A stretch of 64,000 nucleotides of DNA, taken from the NCBI RefSeq assembly GCF_001865675.1, contig NZ_CP011319.1:1736001-1800000 (forward strand), written 5' to 3'. Origin of the DNA: Janthinobacterium sp. 1_2014MBL_MicDiv (GTDB lineage Bacteria; Pseudomonadota; Gammaproteobacteria; Burkholderiales; Burkholderiaceae_D). The position numbers were made by a program, and so were the translations under genes. Below, piece after piece: positions 50,918-59,010 of the stretch. The notes beneath the pieces are model-generated. The model made no database searches. It had not been told where the DNA came from and was given only the letters and a program-made list of their open reading frames with translations. Each line of letters opens with the position of its first letter. The stretch's first letter is position 1.

Positions 50918-50991
50918 GGCGAGGTAGCAAAGAGGTTATGCAGCGGCCTGCAAAGCCGTTTAGACGGGTTCGATTCCCGTCCTCGCCTCCA
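50918..50991 (+). tRNA. cysT: tRNA-Cys(GCA)
   Basis: A 74-nt cloverleaf: GGCGAGG acceptor arm paired with CCTCGCC, anticodon loop containing GCA (CCTGCAAAG), T-loop GGTTCGATTCC and encoded CCA. No tRNA-Leu follows, unlike E. coli glyW-cysT-leuZ. Confidence 0.98.
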
Positions 50992-51020
50992 GATGCAGCG
51001 CATAAAAACCATGCGCAGGT

Positions 51021-51052
51021 AAAAAAAGCCCACTTCGGTGGGCTTTTTTTTT
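51021..51052 (+). terminator. Strong rho-independent terminator of the tRNA operon
   Basis: AAAAAAAGCCCAC-TTCG-GTGGGC followed by a run of about ten T residues, 30 nt after tRNA-Cys. The symmetric A tract makes it bidirectional for the facing AidA-like gene. Confidence 0.95.
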
Positions 51053-51207
51053 GCCTGTAGCACAGGGCGGTTATCGGCGTCTGTTTCCCGCCTGGCCGCT
51101 TTTCGCGGCCAGGTCCATGCAATGCAGGGAATTTCATGTCCCGATTAATTGCAAGGGCAGCCTTAATTAAATAAATGGTTTATGTTTATTTAATTTGCGG
51201 GAAATGA

Positions 51208-51762
51208 CTAGCTGACAGTAATCTGTGGATCCCAATAAAAATAACCGTACAGGCTTTGCGTCTGGCCATCGTCATTCAGGCTATATAAGGCAATATAAAC
51301 GTAGAAATTTTCCGTGCCGGATCTGGATACCTGGGCCGTGAAATTGGAAAAATTGCGCGATTGCTGAATGGCCGGCAAACCATTCGACGAATCCGTATTC
51401 GGCACGGCCGCATTTCTCCGGGTGATGGTGTTGGAGACAAAGTTATTGAAGACCTTGTCGCCATTCCAGTAATTGATGCCATAGACAATGACGGCCGAAT
51501 CGGCGTTGTCATAGATGGAGGCGCCGGTGAACGAGACGAAGTCGCCCACATTGGCCCTGAAACTCAGGTCGGCGGTGCCTTGCCCTTTATTGATGCCGCG
51601 CGGATCGGTGGCAATCATGTACTGGCTGGTATGCACCAGGCCCACAGGCTTGGTCTGGTCGGGACTCGTCTGACGCGGATGCTGGGCCATGATCAGATCG
51701 GTGTCTATTACAACGAGAATGTTGATTGTAATATTACTGGCATTCAATTGCACGTCGGACAT
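51208..51762 (-). CDS. AidA/PixA-family protein (inclusion-body-type family)
   Basis: A 184-residue protein without signal peptide, recognised by the family blocks INILVVIDTDLIMAQHP, HTSQYMIATDPRGI, GQGTADLSFRANVGDFVSF and SAVIVYGINYWNGD. Relatives are Ralstonia AidA (quorum-sensing induced) and Xenorhabdus PixA (crystalline inclusion protein). The role is uncertain; secondary-metabolite or stationary-phase expression is typical. An excellent AGGAGGA (51766-51772) precedes the ATG. Base composition is visibly lower in GC than the flanking core genes, and the AT-rich upstream region fits a late-acquired gene next to a tRNA cluster. Confidence 0.82.
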   Translation of the reverse strand: MSDVQLNASNITINILVVIDTDLIMAQHPRQTSPDQTKPVGLVHTSQYMIATDPRGINKGQGTADLSFRANVGDFVSFTGASIYDNADSAVIVYGINYWNGDKVFNNFVSNTITRRNAAVPNTDSSNGLPAIQQSRNFSNFTAQVSRSGTENFYVYIALYSLNDDGQTQSLYGYFYWDPQITVS

Positions 51763-52311
51763 AAATCCTCCTGAGTTTTCCTACTCGTCTGGCTTTTCGG
51801 ATGCGCCCCGTTTTTTAATGTGGTAAGCAGTCTCCACCACTGCTGTGTAGAGTAGTGGGAAAAAATGCATAAAAACTCTCCAATTGAAACGGCGGGATAA
51901 TATTTAAAATATTCCATTTATAATATTTTCATTTTGAAAATGCGGTGGCTGGAAACATCATCTGTTACCGCTTCCCGTCCGGCGCCTCCCGATCTGGCGG
52001 CGCGCGGGCGCCGGGACGGCGATACGCGTATTTGTCCAGGGCGACGAGATTGCTCCTCGAGCTGTCGCGGGCAGGGCAGGAGATGGCGCCACGATCCGCC
52101 CTGCCGCATCTTGTATAATGCCCGCAGGCTCAGCCGCGTCGCCAGGCGCGCTGATGGATTTTCCCCTTTCCCCCATACCCATGTAGTCACTGACGATTTC
52201 CCTTTTCGTTGGACCCCGGCGCGGCTTCCTTGCGCAGTCCGCCAGCATGGCTGCGCCTGCTGACTCCCCTTCAGCAGCGTATTTCTCTGTTCCGACCCTG
52301 GATTTGAATCA
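51763..52311. other. Divergent intergenic region between the AidA-like gene and sulP
   Basis: 549 nt with no convincing gene. The part at 51840-51940 is strongly A/T-rich (for example AATATTTAAAATATT) and is the likely promoter area of the AidA-like gene. A perfect TATAAT at 52114-52119 without a good -35 may start the sulP transcript. Candidate frames here lack ribosome sites. Confidence 0.5.
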
Positions 52312-53799
52312 ATGATCAACGCAACTTTTCGGGATGAGTGGTTCTCGAACATACAAAAAAATATGCTGGCGGGTCTGACCACCTCGTTTGCCCTGGTGCC
52401 CGAATGCATCGCCTTTGCCCTGGTGGCGCAGCTCAATCCCTTGATGGGCCTGTACGGCGCCTTCATCATCTGCGCGCTGACGGCCATCTTTGGCGGACGC
52501 CCTGGCATGATTTCGGGCGCCGCCGGTTCCATGGCCGTCGTCATCGTGGCGCTGGTGGCGCAGCACGGCGTGCAATATTTGCTGGCGACGGTGGTGCTCG
52601 GCGGCATCCTGATGGCGCTGTTCGGTATCTTGCGCCTGGGTAAACTGATCCGCATGGTGCCGCACCCGGTGATGCTGGGCTTTGTGAACGGCCTGGCCAT
52701 CATCATCGCCATGGCCCAGCTGGAACACTTTCGCCAGGCCACGCCGCAAGGCGAGCAATGGCTGCACGGCGCGTCCTTGTTCGTGATGGGCGCGCTGGTG
52801 GCGCTGACCATGGCCATCGTGTACGTGCTGCCGCGCCTGACAAAAGCCGTGCCGCCGGCGCTGGTGGCCATCCTCGGCGTTGGCGTGCTCAGCTATAGTT
52901 TGCATCTGCCGACGCGCACCCTGGGCGACCTCGCGCATATCGCCGGCGGCTTGCCGGCCCTGCATTTCCCCACCGTGCCGCTGGACATGGCTACCTTGCA
53001 CGTGATCTTCCCGTACGCGGCCCTGATGGCCCTGGTGGGCTTGCTGGAAACCTTGCTCACCTTTAACCTGACCGACGACATCACGCAAACGAAGGGCCAG
53101 CCGAACCGCGAATGCATCGCGCTGGGCGCGTCGAACGTCGTCTCGGGCCTGTTTGGCGGCATGGGCGGCTGCGCCATGATCGGGCAGACGATGATCAACC
53201 TGAGTTCCGGCGGCCGTTCGCGCCTGTCGGGCGTCACGGCCGGCGTGATGATTTTATTGTTCATCCTGTTCCTGTCGCCGCTGATCGAACGCATTCCGCT
53301 GGCCGCCCTAGTGGGCGTGATGTTCGTCGTGGCGCAGCAGACGTTTGCCTGGGGTTCGCTGCGCGTGCTGGGCAAGGTGCCGCGGCACGATGCGCTGGTG
53401 ATCGTCGCCGTCACCATCATCACGGTGTTGACGGACCTGGCGACGGCCGTGCTGTGCGGCATCGTCATTGCCGCCTTGAGTTTTGCCTGGCAACATGCAC
53501 GCGAGATGCGCGCCGACATCGATGACAGCACGCCGGGTGTGCGCGTGTACGCACCGCATGGCACCCTGTTTTTCGCTTCGACGACGCATTTCCAGGAGCT
53601 GTTCCAGAGTGCGACGGACCCGCTGCGCATCATCCTCGACTGCCGCCACCTGCACATGGCCGATCATTCGGCCATCGCCGCCATCGAGGCCCTGTACGAG
53701 CGCTACGGGAAGGCGGGCAAGCATGTGCAGGTCACGCACTTGTCCGGACGCAACCAGGCCTTGCTGCAGCGCGCGGGCGTCGACGTGAGCGTGGCGTAA
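52312..53799 (+). CDS. SulP-family inorganic anion transporter with STAS domain
   Basis: A 495-residue inner-membrane transporter. It opens with the SulP start region (NMLAGLTTSFALVPECIAFAL), the GLYGAFIICALTAIFGGRPGMISGAAGS motif and about 11-12 helices, ending in a cytoplasmic STAS domain (about 410-490, IILDCRHLHMADHSAIAAIEAL). Family members carry sulfate, bicarbonate or dicarboxylates with Na+ or H+. No carbonic anhydrase or cys gene is adjacent, so the anion is unknown. Confidence 0.9.
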   Translation: MINATFRDEWFSNIQKNMLAGLTTSFALVPECIAFALVAQLNPLMGLYGAFIICALTAIFGGRPGMISGAAGSMAVVIVALVAQHGVQYLLATVVLGGILMALFGILRLGKLIRMVPHPVMLGFVNGLAIIIAMAQLEHFRQATPQGEQWLHGASLFVMGALVALTMAIVYVLPRLTKAVPPALVAILGVGVLSYSLHLPTRTLGDLAHIAGGLPALHFPTVPLDMATLHVIFPYAALMALVGLLETLLTFNLTDDITQTKGQPNRECIALGASNVVSGLFGGMGGCAMIGQTMINLSSGGRSRLSGVTAGVMILLFILFLSPLIERIPLAALVGVMFVVAQQTFAWGSLRVLGKVPRHDALVIVAVTIITVLTDLATAVLCGIVIAALSFAWQHAREMRADIDDSTPGVRVYAPHGTLFFASTTHFQELFQSATDPLRIILDCRHLHMADHSAIAAIEALYERYGKAGKHVQVTHLSGRNQALLQRAGVDVSVA

Positions 53800-53864
53800 A
53801 ATAGTGGATCGCCGTTTCGCGCCATGTCGCGGAAGGCGGGGATTTTTGAATGGATGGAGTATTG

Positions 53865-54317
53865 ATGCTGTCGTACGAACAAGAACAACAGTTGCAACAA
53901 AGCCAGGCGGGTTTCGACGCCTATTATGACGCGCTGGGCGCGTCGCTGGTCAATTTCGTCGAGCGCCTGGGCATCCAGCCGGCGCACGAAGTGTTGACGA
54001 ACGCGGCCGAATACCTGCCGTATATCGATGCGGCCATGCGCAGCATCGTCATCCGCGACGAAAGCTGGCAATGGGTGAAAACCATGCTCGGCTATTTTAT
54101 CGGCGAATACTTCGTGCAAGGCCATGCCGGCTGCTGGTATGTGGAAACGCGGGCCGAATCGCCGCATTTCTGCCGCTACATGGTGGGCGGCTTCGAGCAT
54201 GGCTTGCCGCTGGACGCCGCCATTGATCCGGATGCGCTGGCGCTGGCGTTTCTCGAGCAATCCGTGCCGCGTGAGCTGGCCACGCTGATGACGGATGCCC
54301 AGGCCCGGTTGAGCTGA
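53865..54317 (+). CDS. Conserved hypothetical protein (150 aa)
   Basis: An acidic soluble protein beginning MLSYEQEQQLQQSQAGFDAY with aromatic-rich helices (SWQWVKTMLGYFIGEYF, CWYVETRAESPHFCRYMVGG). I do not recognise a family. TGGAG precedes the ATG at 53865 with good spacing; an in-frame ATG five codons upstream (53850) is possible. The stop codon lies within a GAGCT tandem repeat (54311-54330). Confidence 0.7.
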   Translation: MLSYEQEQQLQQSQAGFDAYYDALGASLVNFVERLGIQPAHEVLTNAAEYLPYIDAAMRSIVIRDESWQWVKTMLGYFIGEYFVQGHAGCWYVETRAESPHFCRYMVGGFEHGLPLDAAIDPDALALAFLEQSVPRELATLMTDAQARLS

Positions 54318-54330
54318 GCTGAGCTGAGCT
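54311..54330 (+). repeat. Pentanucleotide repeat (GAGCT)x4 spanning a stop codon
   Basis: Four perfect GAGCT units begin within the last codons of the 150-aa ORF; the first unit boundary supplies its TGA. Copy-number changes would alter only the 3' flank, not the protein. Confidence 0.9.
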
Positions 54331-54347
54331 GGGTCAGGCTGGTATCC

Positions 54348-54370
54348 GGCGTGGCAGCGGCTGCCACGCC
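54348..54370. terminator. Convergent-gene hairpin
   Basis: GGCGTGGCAG (54348-54357)/CTGCCACGCC (54361-54370) with a 3-nt loop, between the convergent 150-aa ORF and the chemoreceptor gene. T tracts are poor on both sides. Confidence 0.55.
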
Positions 54371-54392
54371 TATTCCATCTGATACTTACTGC

Positions 54393-56096
54393 TTAGAACT
54401 CTTCCCACTCGCCTTCGGCAGGCGCCGTTGCCTTGGCGCTCTTGCGCAGCACCGGCAGGCGCAGGGCAGGGGCGCTGGCCTTGCGGGCGGGCGCCGCCGG
54501 CGCCGGGACGCTGCGCTGCGCCGGTTTCGCGCCGAAACGCTCGCTCGTCGCCGCGTTCGCATCGAGGCGGAACACGCTGACCACTTGCGCCAGTTCGCTC
54601 GCCTGCTCCTGCATCGCCTCGGCCGCTGCCGACGCTTCTTCCACGAGGGCCGCATTTTGCTGGGTCACCTGGTCCATTTCGGAAATGGCCTGGTTGACTT
54701 GCTCGATGCCCGCGCTTTGTTCTTCGCTGGCATTGCTGATCTCGCTCATGATGGAGGTGACGAAGCCGATGCTTTGCACGATCTCTTCCATCGTCTTGCC
54801 CGCCTTGTCGACCAGGTCCGTGCCCACGTCGACCTTTTGCACGGAATCGTCGATCAAGCCCTTGATCTCTTTCGCCGCTGCCGCCGAGCGCTGTGCCAGG
54901 TTGCGCACCTCGGTGGCGACGACGGCAAAGCCACGGCCCTGCTCGCCGGCGCGCGCCGCTTCCACGGCCGCGTTCAAGGCCAGGATGTTGGTCTGGAAGG
55001 CGATGCCGTCAATCACCGAGATAATGTCGACGATTTTCTTCGACGACGTATTGATCTCGCTCATGGTGGCCACCACTTCAGCCACGACGGCGCCGCCACG
55101 GCTGGCGATGCCGGCCGCGTCGCCAGCCAGTTTATTTGCCTGGCGCGCATTGTCGGCGTTCTGCTTCACGGTACTGGTCAGCTCTTCCATCGACGACGCC
55201 GTCTCTTCCAGCGAGCTGGCTTGCTGCTCCGTGCGCGACGACAAGTCCTGGTTGCCGGCCGCGATTTCGCTGGATGCCGTGGCGATGGTGTCGGTGCCGC
55301 TGCGCACCTGGCCGACGATGCCCACGAGGCTGTCGTTCATGGTTTTCAGGGCGTGCATCAGCTGGCCTGTTTCATCGCGGCCCTGTGCCGTGATGACGCT
55401 GCTGAGGTCGCCTGCTGCCACGGTTTCCGCCACTTTCACGGCGGCGCGGATGGGGCCGGTGATCGAACGCGTGATCCACCAGGCGAAGCCGATGCCCATC
55501 AGCACGGCCAGCACGCCCATGGTGATCAGGAAGATGCGGGTGCCGCTGTAGGCATCGATGATGCTGGCGCCGACGCCGTCGGCGGCCTTGATCTGCATGT
55601 TGGCAAAGCGCTTCACTTCGGCCAGGTAGGCCACGGTGATCGGCGCGACTTCCTTGTCGAACACTTGCTTGGCGCCTGCCACATCGCCGTCGGCCTTCAT
55701 CTTGAAGGCGCGTGCGCGCGTCGTCACGTAGTCGGTGCGCACCTTGCGCACGACCTTGAACTGTTCGATCACGCCAGGGTTGAGCAGCGAAGCGACGATG
55801 TCGTCCTGCAGCTTGCTGGAACGCTCGGCATCGACCTTCAGGTCTTCCTCGATTTTGGCGCGCACGACGGGATCGGTGATCTCGAACGAGGCCACGCCGC
55901 GTACGCTGTTGAGTTCGATGATTTTCGACCATTCGGCCACCATGCGCTGGTTCTTGATGCTGGTATTGATGAGACGGTAGGTCAGGTCGCTGGCCGTTTG
56001 CATGCGCACGAGGGCGGTGACGGTCAAGGCGGCCAGCAACAGCAATACGACAGCAAAGCCGACGCCAAGGCGGCTGCCGATGTTCAGGTTTTTCAT
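54393..56096 (-). CDS. Methyl-accepting chemotaxis protein (4HB sensor) with CheR-tether pentapeptide
   Basis: A 567-residue chemoreceptor of the Tsr/Tar layout. Transmembrane 1 is about 11-30, a periplasmic four-helix-bundle sensor spans about 35-185, transmembrane 2 is 188-209, HAMP about 210-263, then the signalling helix bundle with conserved tip (IAFQTNILALNAAVEAARAGEQGRGFAVVA). The protein ends EWEEF, an xWxxF motif that recruits CheR/CheB. A Pro/Ala-rich linker (about 515-560) separates it from the bundle. The gene is alone; che genes must lie elsewhere. Ligand unknown. Confidence 0.95.
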   Translation of the reverse strand: MKNLNIGSRLGVGFAVVLLLLAALTVTALVRMQTASDLTYRLINTSIKNQRMVAEWSKIIELNSVRGVASFEITDPVVRAKIEEDLKVDAERSSKLQDDIVASLLNPGVIEQFKVVRKVRTDYVTTRARAFKMKADGDVAGAKQVFDKEVAPITVAYLAEVKRFANMQIKAADGVGASIIDAYSGTRIFLITMGVLAVLMGIGFAWWITRSITGPIRAAVKVAETVAAGDLSSVITAQGRDETGQLMHALKTMNDSLVGIVGQVRSGTDTIATASSEIAAGNQDLSSRTEQQASSLEETASSMEELTSTVKQNADNARQANKLAGDAAGIASRGGAVVAEVVATMSEINTSSKKIVDIISVIDGIAFQTNILALNAAVEAARAGEQGRGFAVVATEVRNLAQRSAAAAKEIKGLIDDSVQKVDVGTDLVDKAGKTMEEIVQSIGFVTSIMSEISNASEEQSAGIEQVNQAISEMDQVTQQNAALVEEASAAAEAMQEQASELAQVVSVFRLDANAATSERFGAKPAQRSVPAPAAPARKASAPALRLPVLRKSAKATAPAEGEWEEF

Positions 56097-56404
56097 GTAA
56101 TTCCTAACAGTTTAATAGTCATGATCGCCGCCGCCAGCAGGGGCGGACAGGCGCCGCAAGGCGCAGGGGATCGGGGTCTTCGGGTGCCGCAGATTGCATC
56201 GCGGCGCGCCGCGCTGGGCGCGGCGATGGAGGTAAAGCAAGGGGTGTGGCGGCTTGGGATGCCGCTAACCAGCAAGGCGCAAGTATAGCATTGACGCACG
56301 GAAATAGTTTTTCAAAGCAATTTTAATTGTTTTTTGCTATTGATTTCCTGTTGCATTTTTACATCAAGTCGCCTGACTATAAGTACTATCACTTACAGTA
56401 AGCC
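56097..56404. other. Chemoreceptor leader and divergent promoter region
   Basis: No gene seen. On the minus strand a TATACT (56282-56287) is a candidate -10 box for the chemoreceptor gene, which would leave a GC-rich leader of about 180 nt with several short inverted repeats. No sigma-28 consensus was found. Confidence 0.4.
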
Positions 56405-56455
56405 TTACTTTTCACCGGGCGCACTGATAAAATACTAATGATAATCATTCGTATT
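56405..56455 (+). promoter_or_regulatory. Fur-regulated promoter of the siderophore receptor gene
   Basis: TTACTT (56405-56410) and TAAAAT (56428-56433) are 17 bp apart. Overlapping the -10 region and start site is a 25-bp palindrome, AATACTAATGAT-A-ATCATTCGTATT (56431-56455), whose arms match at 11 of 12 positions and fit the Fur consensus GATAATGATAATCATTATC. Iron repression is expected. Confidence 0.88.
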
Positions 56456-56477
56456 AAAACATCGACCAGGGAATTGT

Positions 56478-58628
56478 ATGCAGCAACAGCGCAAGCCAGG
56501 ATTCAAACCGATCACCATCGCCGTACTGGGCGCCCTGACCTTGGGCGCCAGCCCACTGGCCAGCTGGGCGCAGGAAAGCTTGCCCGCCGTGACCGTCACG
56601 GCATCGAAGGACAAGGATGGCTATGTCGCCGCCAGCTCCGCCAGCGGCACCAAGACGGAAATGGCCCTGCGCGACGTGCCGCAGACGATCAACGTGGTGC
56701 CTGCCGCCGTCATCAAGGACCAGCACGCGATGTCGATCCAGGACATCATGAAAAACATCCCCGGCGTGGGCCTGTCCACGGGCGACGGCCAGCGCGACCA
56801 GGTATTCATCCGCGGCTTCACGGCCATCGGCGACCAGTTCGTCGACGGCTTCCGCGACGATGCGCTGTATTTCCGCGACCTGTCGAACGTGGAACGGCTG
56901 GAAGTGATCAAGGGACCGGCCGCCGTGCTGTACGGCCGTGGCTCCTCGGGTGGCCTGGTGAACCGCATCACCAAGAAGCCGGGCGTGGATATCACGGACG
57001 TGGCGCTGAGCCTGACCAACACGGCGGGCCGTCGCGGCGAAGTCGACGTCGGCCGGGTGGGCGAGACGGTGGACTGGCGTTTCACGGGCGCGCGCGAATT
57101 GTCCGACAGTTATCGCGACCAGCAATTCATCAACCGCACGGCGCTGGCGCCATCGGTGGCGATCCGCCTGTCGGGCGCCACCAAATTGCTGCTGCAGGGC
57201 GAATACCTGGAAGACCGCCGCCTGACGGACTTCGGCATCCCGTCTTACCAGGGTCGCCCCGTGGCCGTCGATGCGCGCACTTACTACGGCGCCGCCAATG
57301 CCCGCGATGCCGACTTCAGCCAGTCGCGCGTGGTATCCACGGCCGCCACCCTGACGCACAAGTTCAGCGACACCTTGTCGCTGCGCAATGCCTTCCGTTA
57401 CTACGATTACCACCTGGACCGCAACAACACGAATATTTCCGGCAACGTCAATGAAGTCAAGGGCACGATGAGCCTCGGCCATGCCAAGCTGAACCGCGAC
57501 GAGAGCGGCTGGTTCAACCAGACGGAACTGACGCAAAAGCTGGTCACGGGCACCTTGCGCCATGAAGTGCTGTACGGCGCCGAGTTCGGCAAGCAAAACA
57601 AGGATGCGTCGAGCTGGGCCTCGACCGTGGTGGCGACGAATGTGTCGATCTTCCATCCCGTCCTGCCCGTCGTCGACCGCAGCAAGCTGGGCGTGCGCGG
57701 CGATACTTTCGGCACCTATGACACGGCCGCCGCCTACGTGCAGGACGCCATCAGCTTCAGCGACGAATGGAAGGCGCTGGCCGGCCTGCGCTACGACAGC
57801 TACAAGCAGCAGTCGCGCCTGGCCAATGCGGCCGGCGTGACGACGGCGAACCTGTCGCGCACGGATTCGGCCTACAGCCCCCGCGCCGGCCTCGTCTGGC
57901 AACCGAGCGCCGCACAATCGTATTACGCGTCGTGGAGCCGCTCGTTCCAGCCGAGCGGCGAGAACTTCGCCCTGGCCGCCAACAATGCCGACCTGGCGCC
58001 GGAAACGACGCGCAATACGGAAGTGGGCGCCAAGTACGACCTGTGGGGCGGCCGCGCCAACGCCACCGTGTCGCTGTTCCGCCTGGAGCGCGACAACATC
58101 AAGACCAGCGACCCGATCACGAACCGCATCGTGCCTGTCGGTACGCAGCGCACGGACGGCCTGGAGCTGACCTTCAACGCGGATCTGCACGATGGCTGGA
58201 AAATGATGGCCGGCTACGCCTATCTTGACGCCACCATCACCGATTCCATCGCCGTCGACCGCAGCGTGAATGCGCCGGGCACGACGACGGCCAGTTCCGT
58301 TGCCATCAAGGGCAAGCGCGCCACCTTGACGGCACGCAATACTGCCAACCTGTGGCTGACGAAAGACCTGGGCCACGGCTTTACGGTGGGCGGCGGCGCG
58401 AATGCCGTCGGCAGCCGTTTCGCCAATCCGGGCAACACGGTGGTCTTGCCCGGCTACGTGACGGCCGACGCCATGGCCGCGTACCGCACGGGCCGCTATG
58501 AAGTACAGCTGAACGTCAACAATATCGGCGACACGCGCTACATCGTTTCCGGCCACGGTTCCAGCCCGAACCTGAGCCTGCCGGGCGCGCCGCGCAACGT
58601 GGCGCTGACCTTGCGCTACAGCCTGTAA
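56478..58628 (+). CDS. TonB-dependent siderophore receptor
   Basis: A 716-residue outer-membrane receptor. Signal peptide at residues 1-31 (cleavage near SWA-QE). The plug domain (about 35-170) has a TonB-box-like start (LPAVTVTAS), VPQTINVVPAAVI, GVGLSTGDGQRDQVFIRGF and LEVIKGPAAVLYGRGSSGG; the beta-barrel ends with the aromatic-type terminus LTLRYSL. It looks like the FhuA/FiuA-type catecholate or hydroxamate class, but the ligand is not readable. A Fur box lies at 56431-56455 and AGGGA precedes the ATG. No siderophore biosynthesis genes are adjacent. Confidence 0.93.
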   Translation: MQQQRKPGFKPITIAVLGALTLGASPLASWAQESLPAVTVTASKDKDGYVAASSASGTKTEMALRDVPQTINVVPAAVIKDQHAMSIQDIMKNIPGVGLSTGDGQRDQVFIRGFTAIGDQFVDGFRDDALYFRDLSNVERLEVIKGPAAVLYGRGSSGGLVNRITKKPGVDITDVALSLTNTAGRRGEVDVGRVGETVDWRFTGARELSDSYRDQQFINRTALAPSVAIRLSGATKLLLQGEYLEDRRLTDFGIPSYQGRPVAVDARTYYGAANARDADFSQSRVVSTAATLTHKFSDTLSLRNAFRYYDYHLDRNNTNISGNVNEVKGTMSLGHAKLNRDESGWFNQTELTQKLVTGTLRHEVLYGAEFGKQNKDASSWASTVVATNVSIFHPVLPVVDRSKLGVRGDTFGTYDTAAAYVQDAISFSDEWKALAGLRYDSYKQQSRLANAAGVTTANLSRTDSAYSPRAGLVWQPSAAQSYYASWSRSFQPSGENFALAANNADLAPETTRNTEVGAKYDLWGGRANATVSLFRLERDNIKTSDPITNRIVPVGTQRTDGLELTFNADLHDGWKMMAGYAYLDATITDSIAVDRSVNAPGTTTASSVAIKGKRATLTARNTANLWLTKDLGHGFTVGGGANAVGSRFANPGNTVVLPGYVTADAMAAYRTGRYEVQLNVNNIGDTRYIVSGHGSSPNLSLPGAPRNVALTLRYSL

Positions 58629-58653
58629 TTCACGCCGCACTTGCCGCTGCACC

Positions 58654-58681
58654 AAAAACCCGCTCGCGAGCGGGTTTTTTT
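58654..58681 (+). terminator. Rho-independent terminator after the siderophore receptor gene
   Basis: AAAAACCCGCTC/GAGCGGGTTTTTTT hairpin, 25 nt after the stop codon, with a T7 tract. Confidence 0.93.
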
Positions 58682-59010
58682 ATGGCTGCCGTCGCTGGAG
58701 AGGATTTCCTGGCCCAGGCTAGCGAGATGCAAGTGGGGGCCATGCTCGCCATGGCCGACGGCGCTGTTGCCTGCCGGCCAATTAGCGCGCACACTGGCCC
58801 TGCGGGCTGGCGATGCCATTTAGAAGTACTGTTCGGTACTGATAAATTAATGTTGACTATATGAAACTTTTTCCGGCGAACTCTTCCTTGTCCGTGTTTG
58901 AGGGGTAAAATACGCCTCATATGGCACAGGCATGGTGCTTATAGCTTATCGATATGACACCGCCATGACGTTGTATGACTTTTTATTTACTCACATCATA
59001 GAGGTCTGAT
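58682..59010. other. Upstream region of the formate dehydrogenase operon
   Basis: 329 nt without a supported gene; short frames here lack ribosome sites. A TAAAAT at 58906-58911 with a weak TTCCTT 16 bp upstream is a possible promoter. An AGAGGT (58999-59004) serves the fdnG start codon. No clear FNR or NarL site was recognised. Confidence 0.45.

Noticed and set aside
54351..56288. A 645-codon plus-strand frame
   Set aside because: Shadow of the chemoreceptor gene on the minus strand, whose domains are unambiguous.
56454..58655. A 733-codon minus-strand frame over the siderophore receptor
   Set aside because: Shadow of the TonB-dependent receptor gene, which has signal peptide, plug and barrel and a Fur-box promoter on the plus strand.
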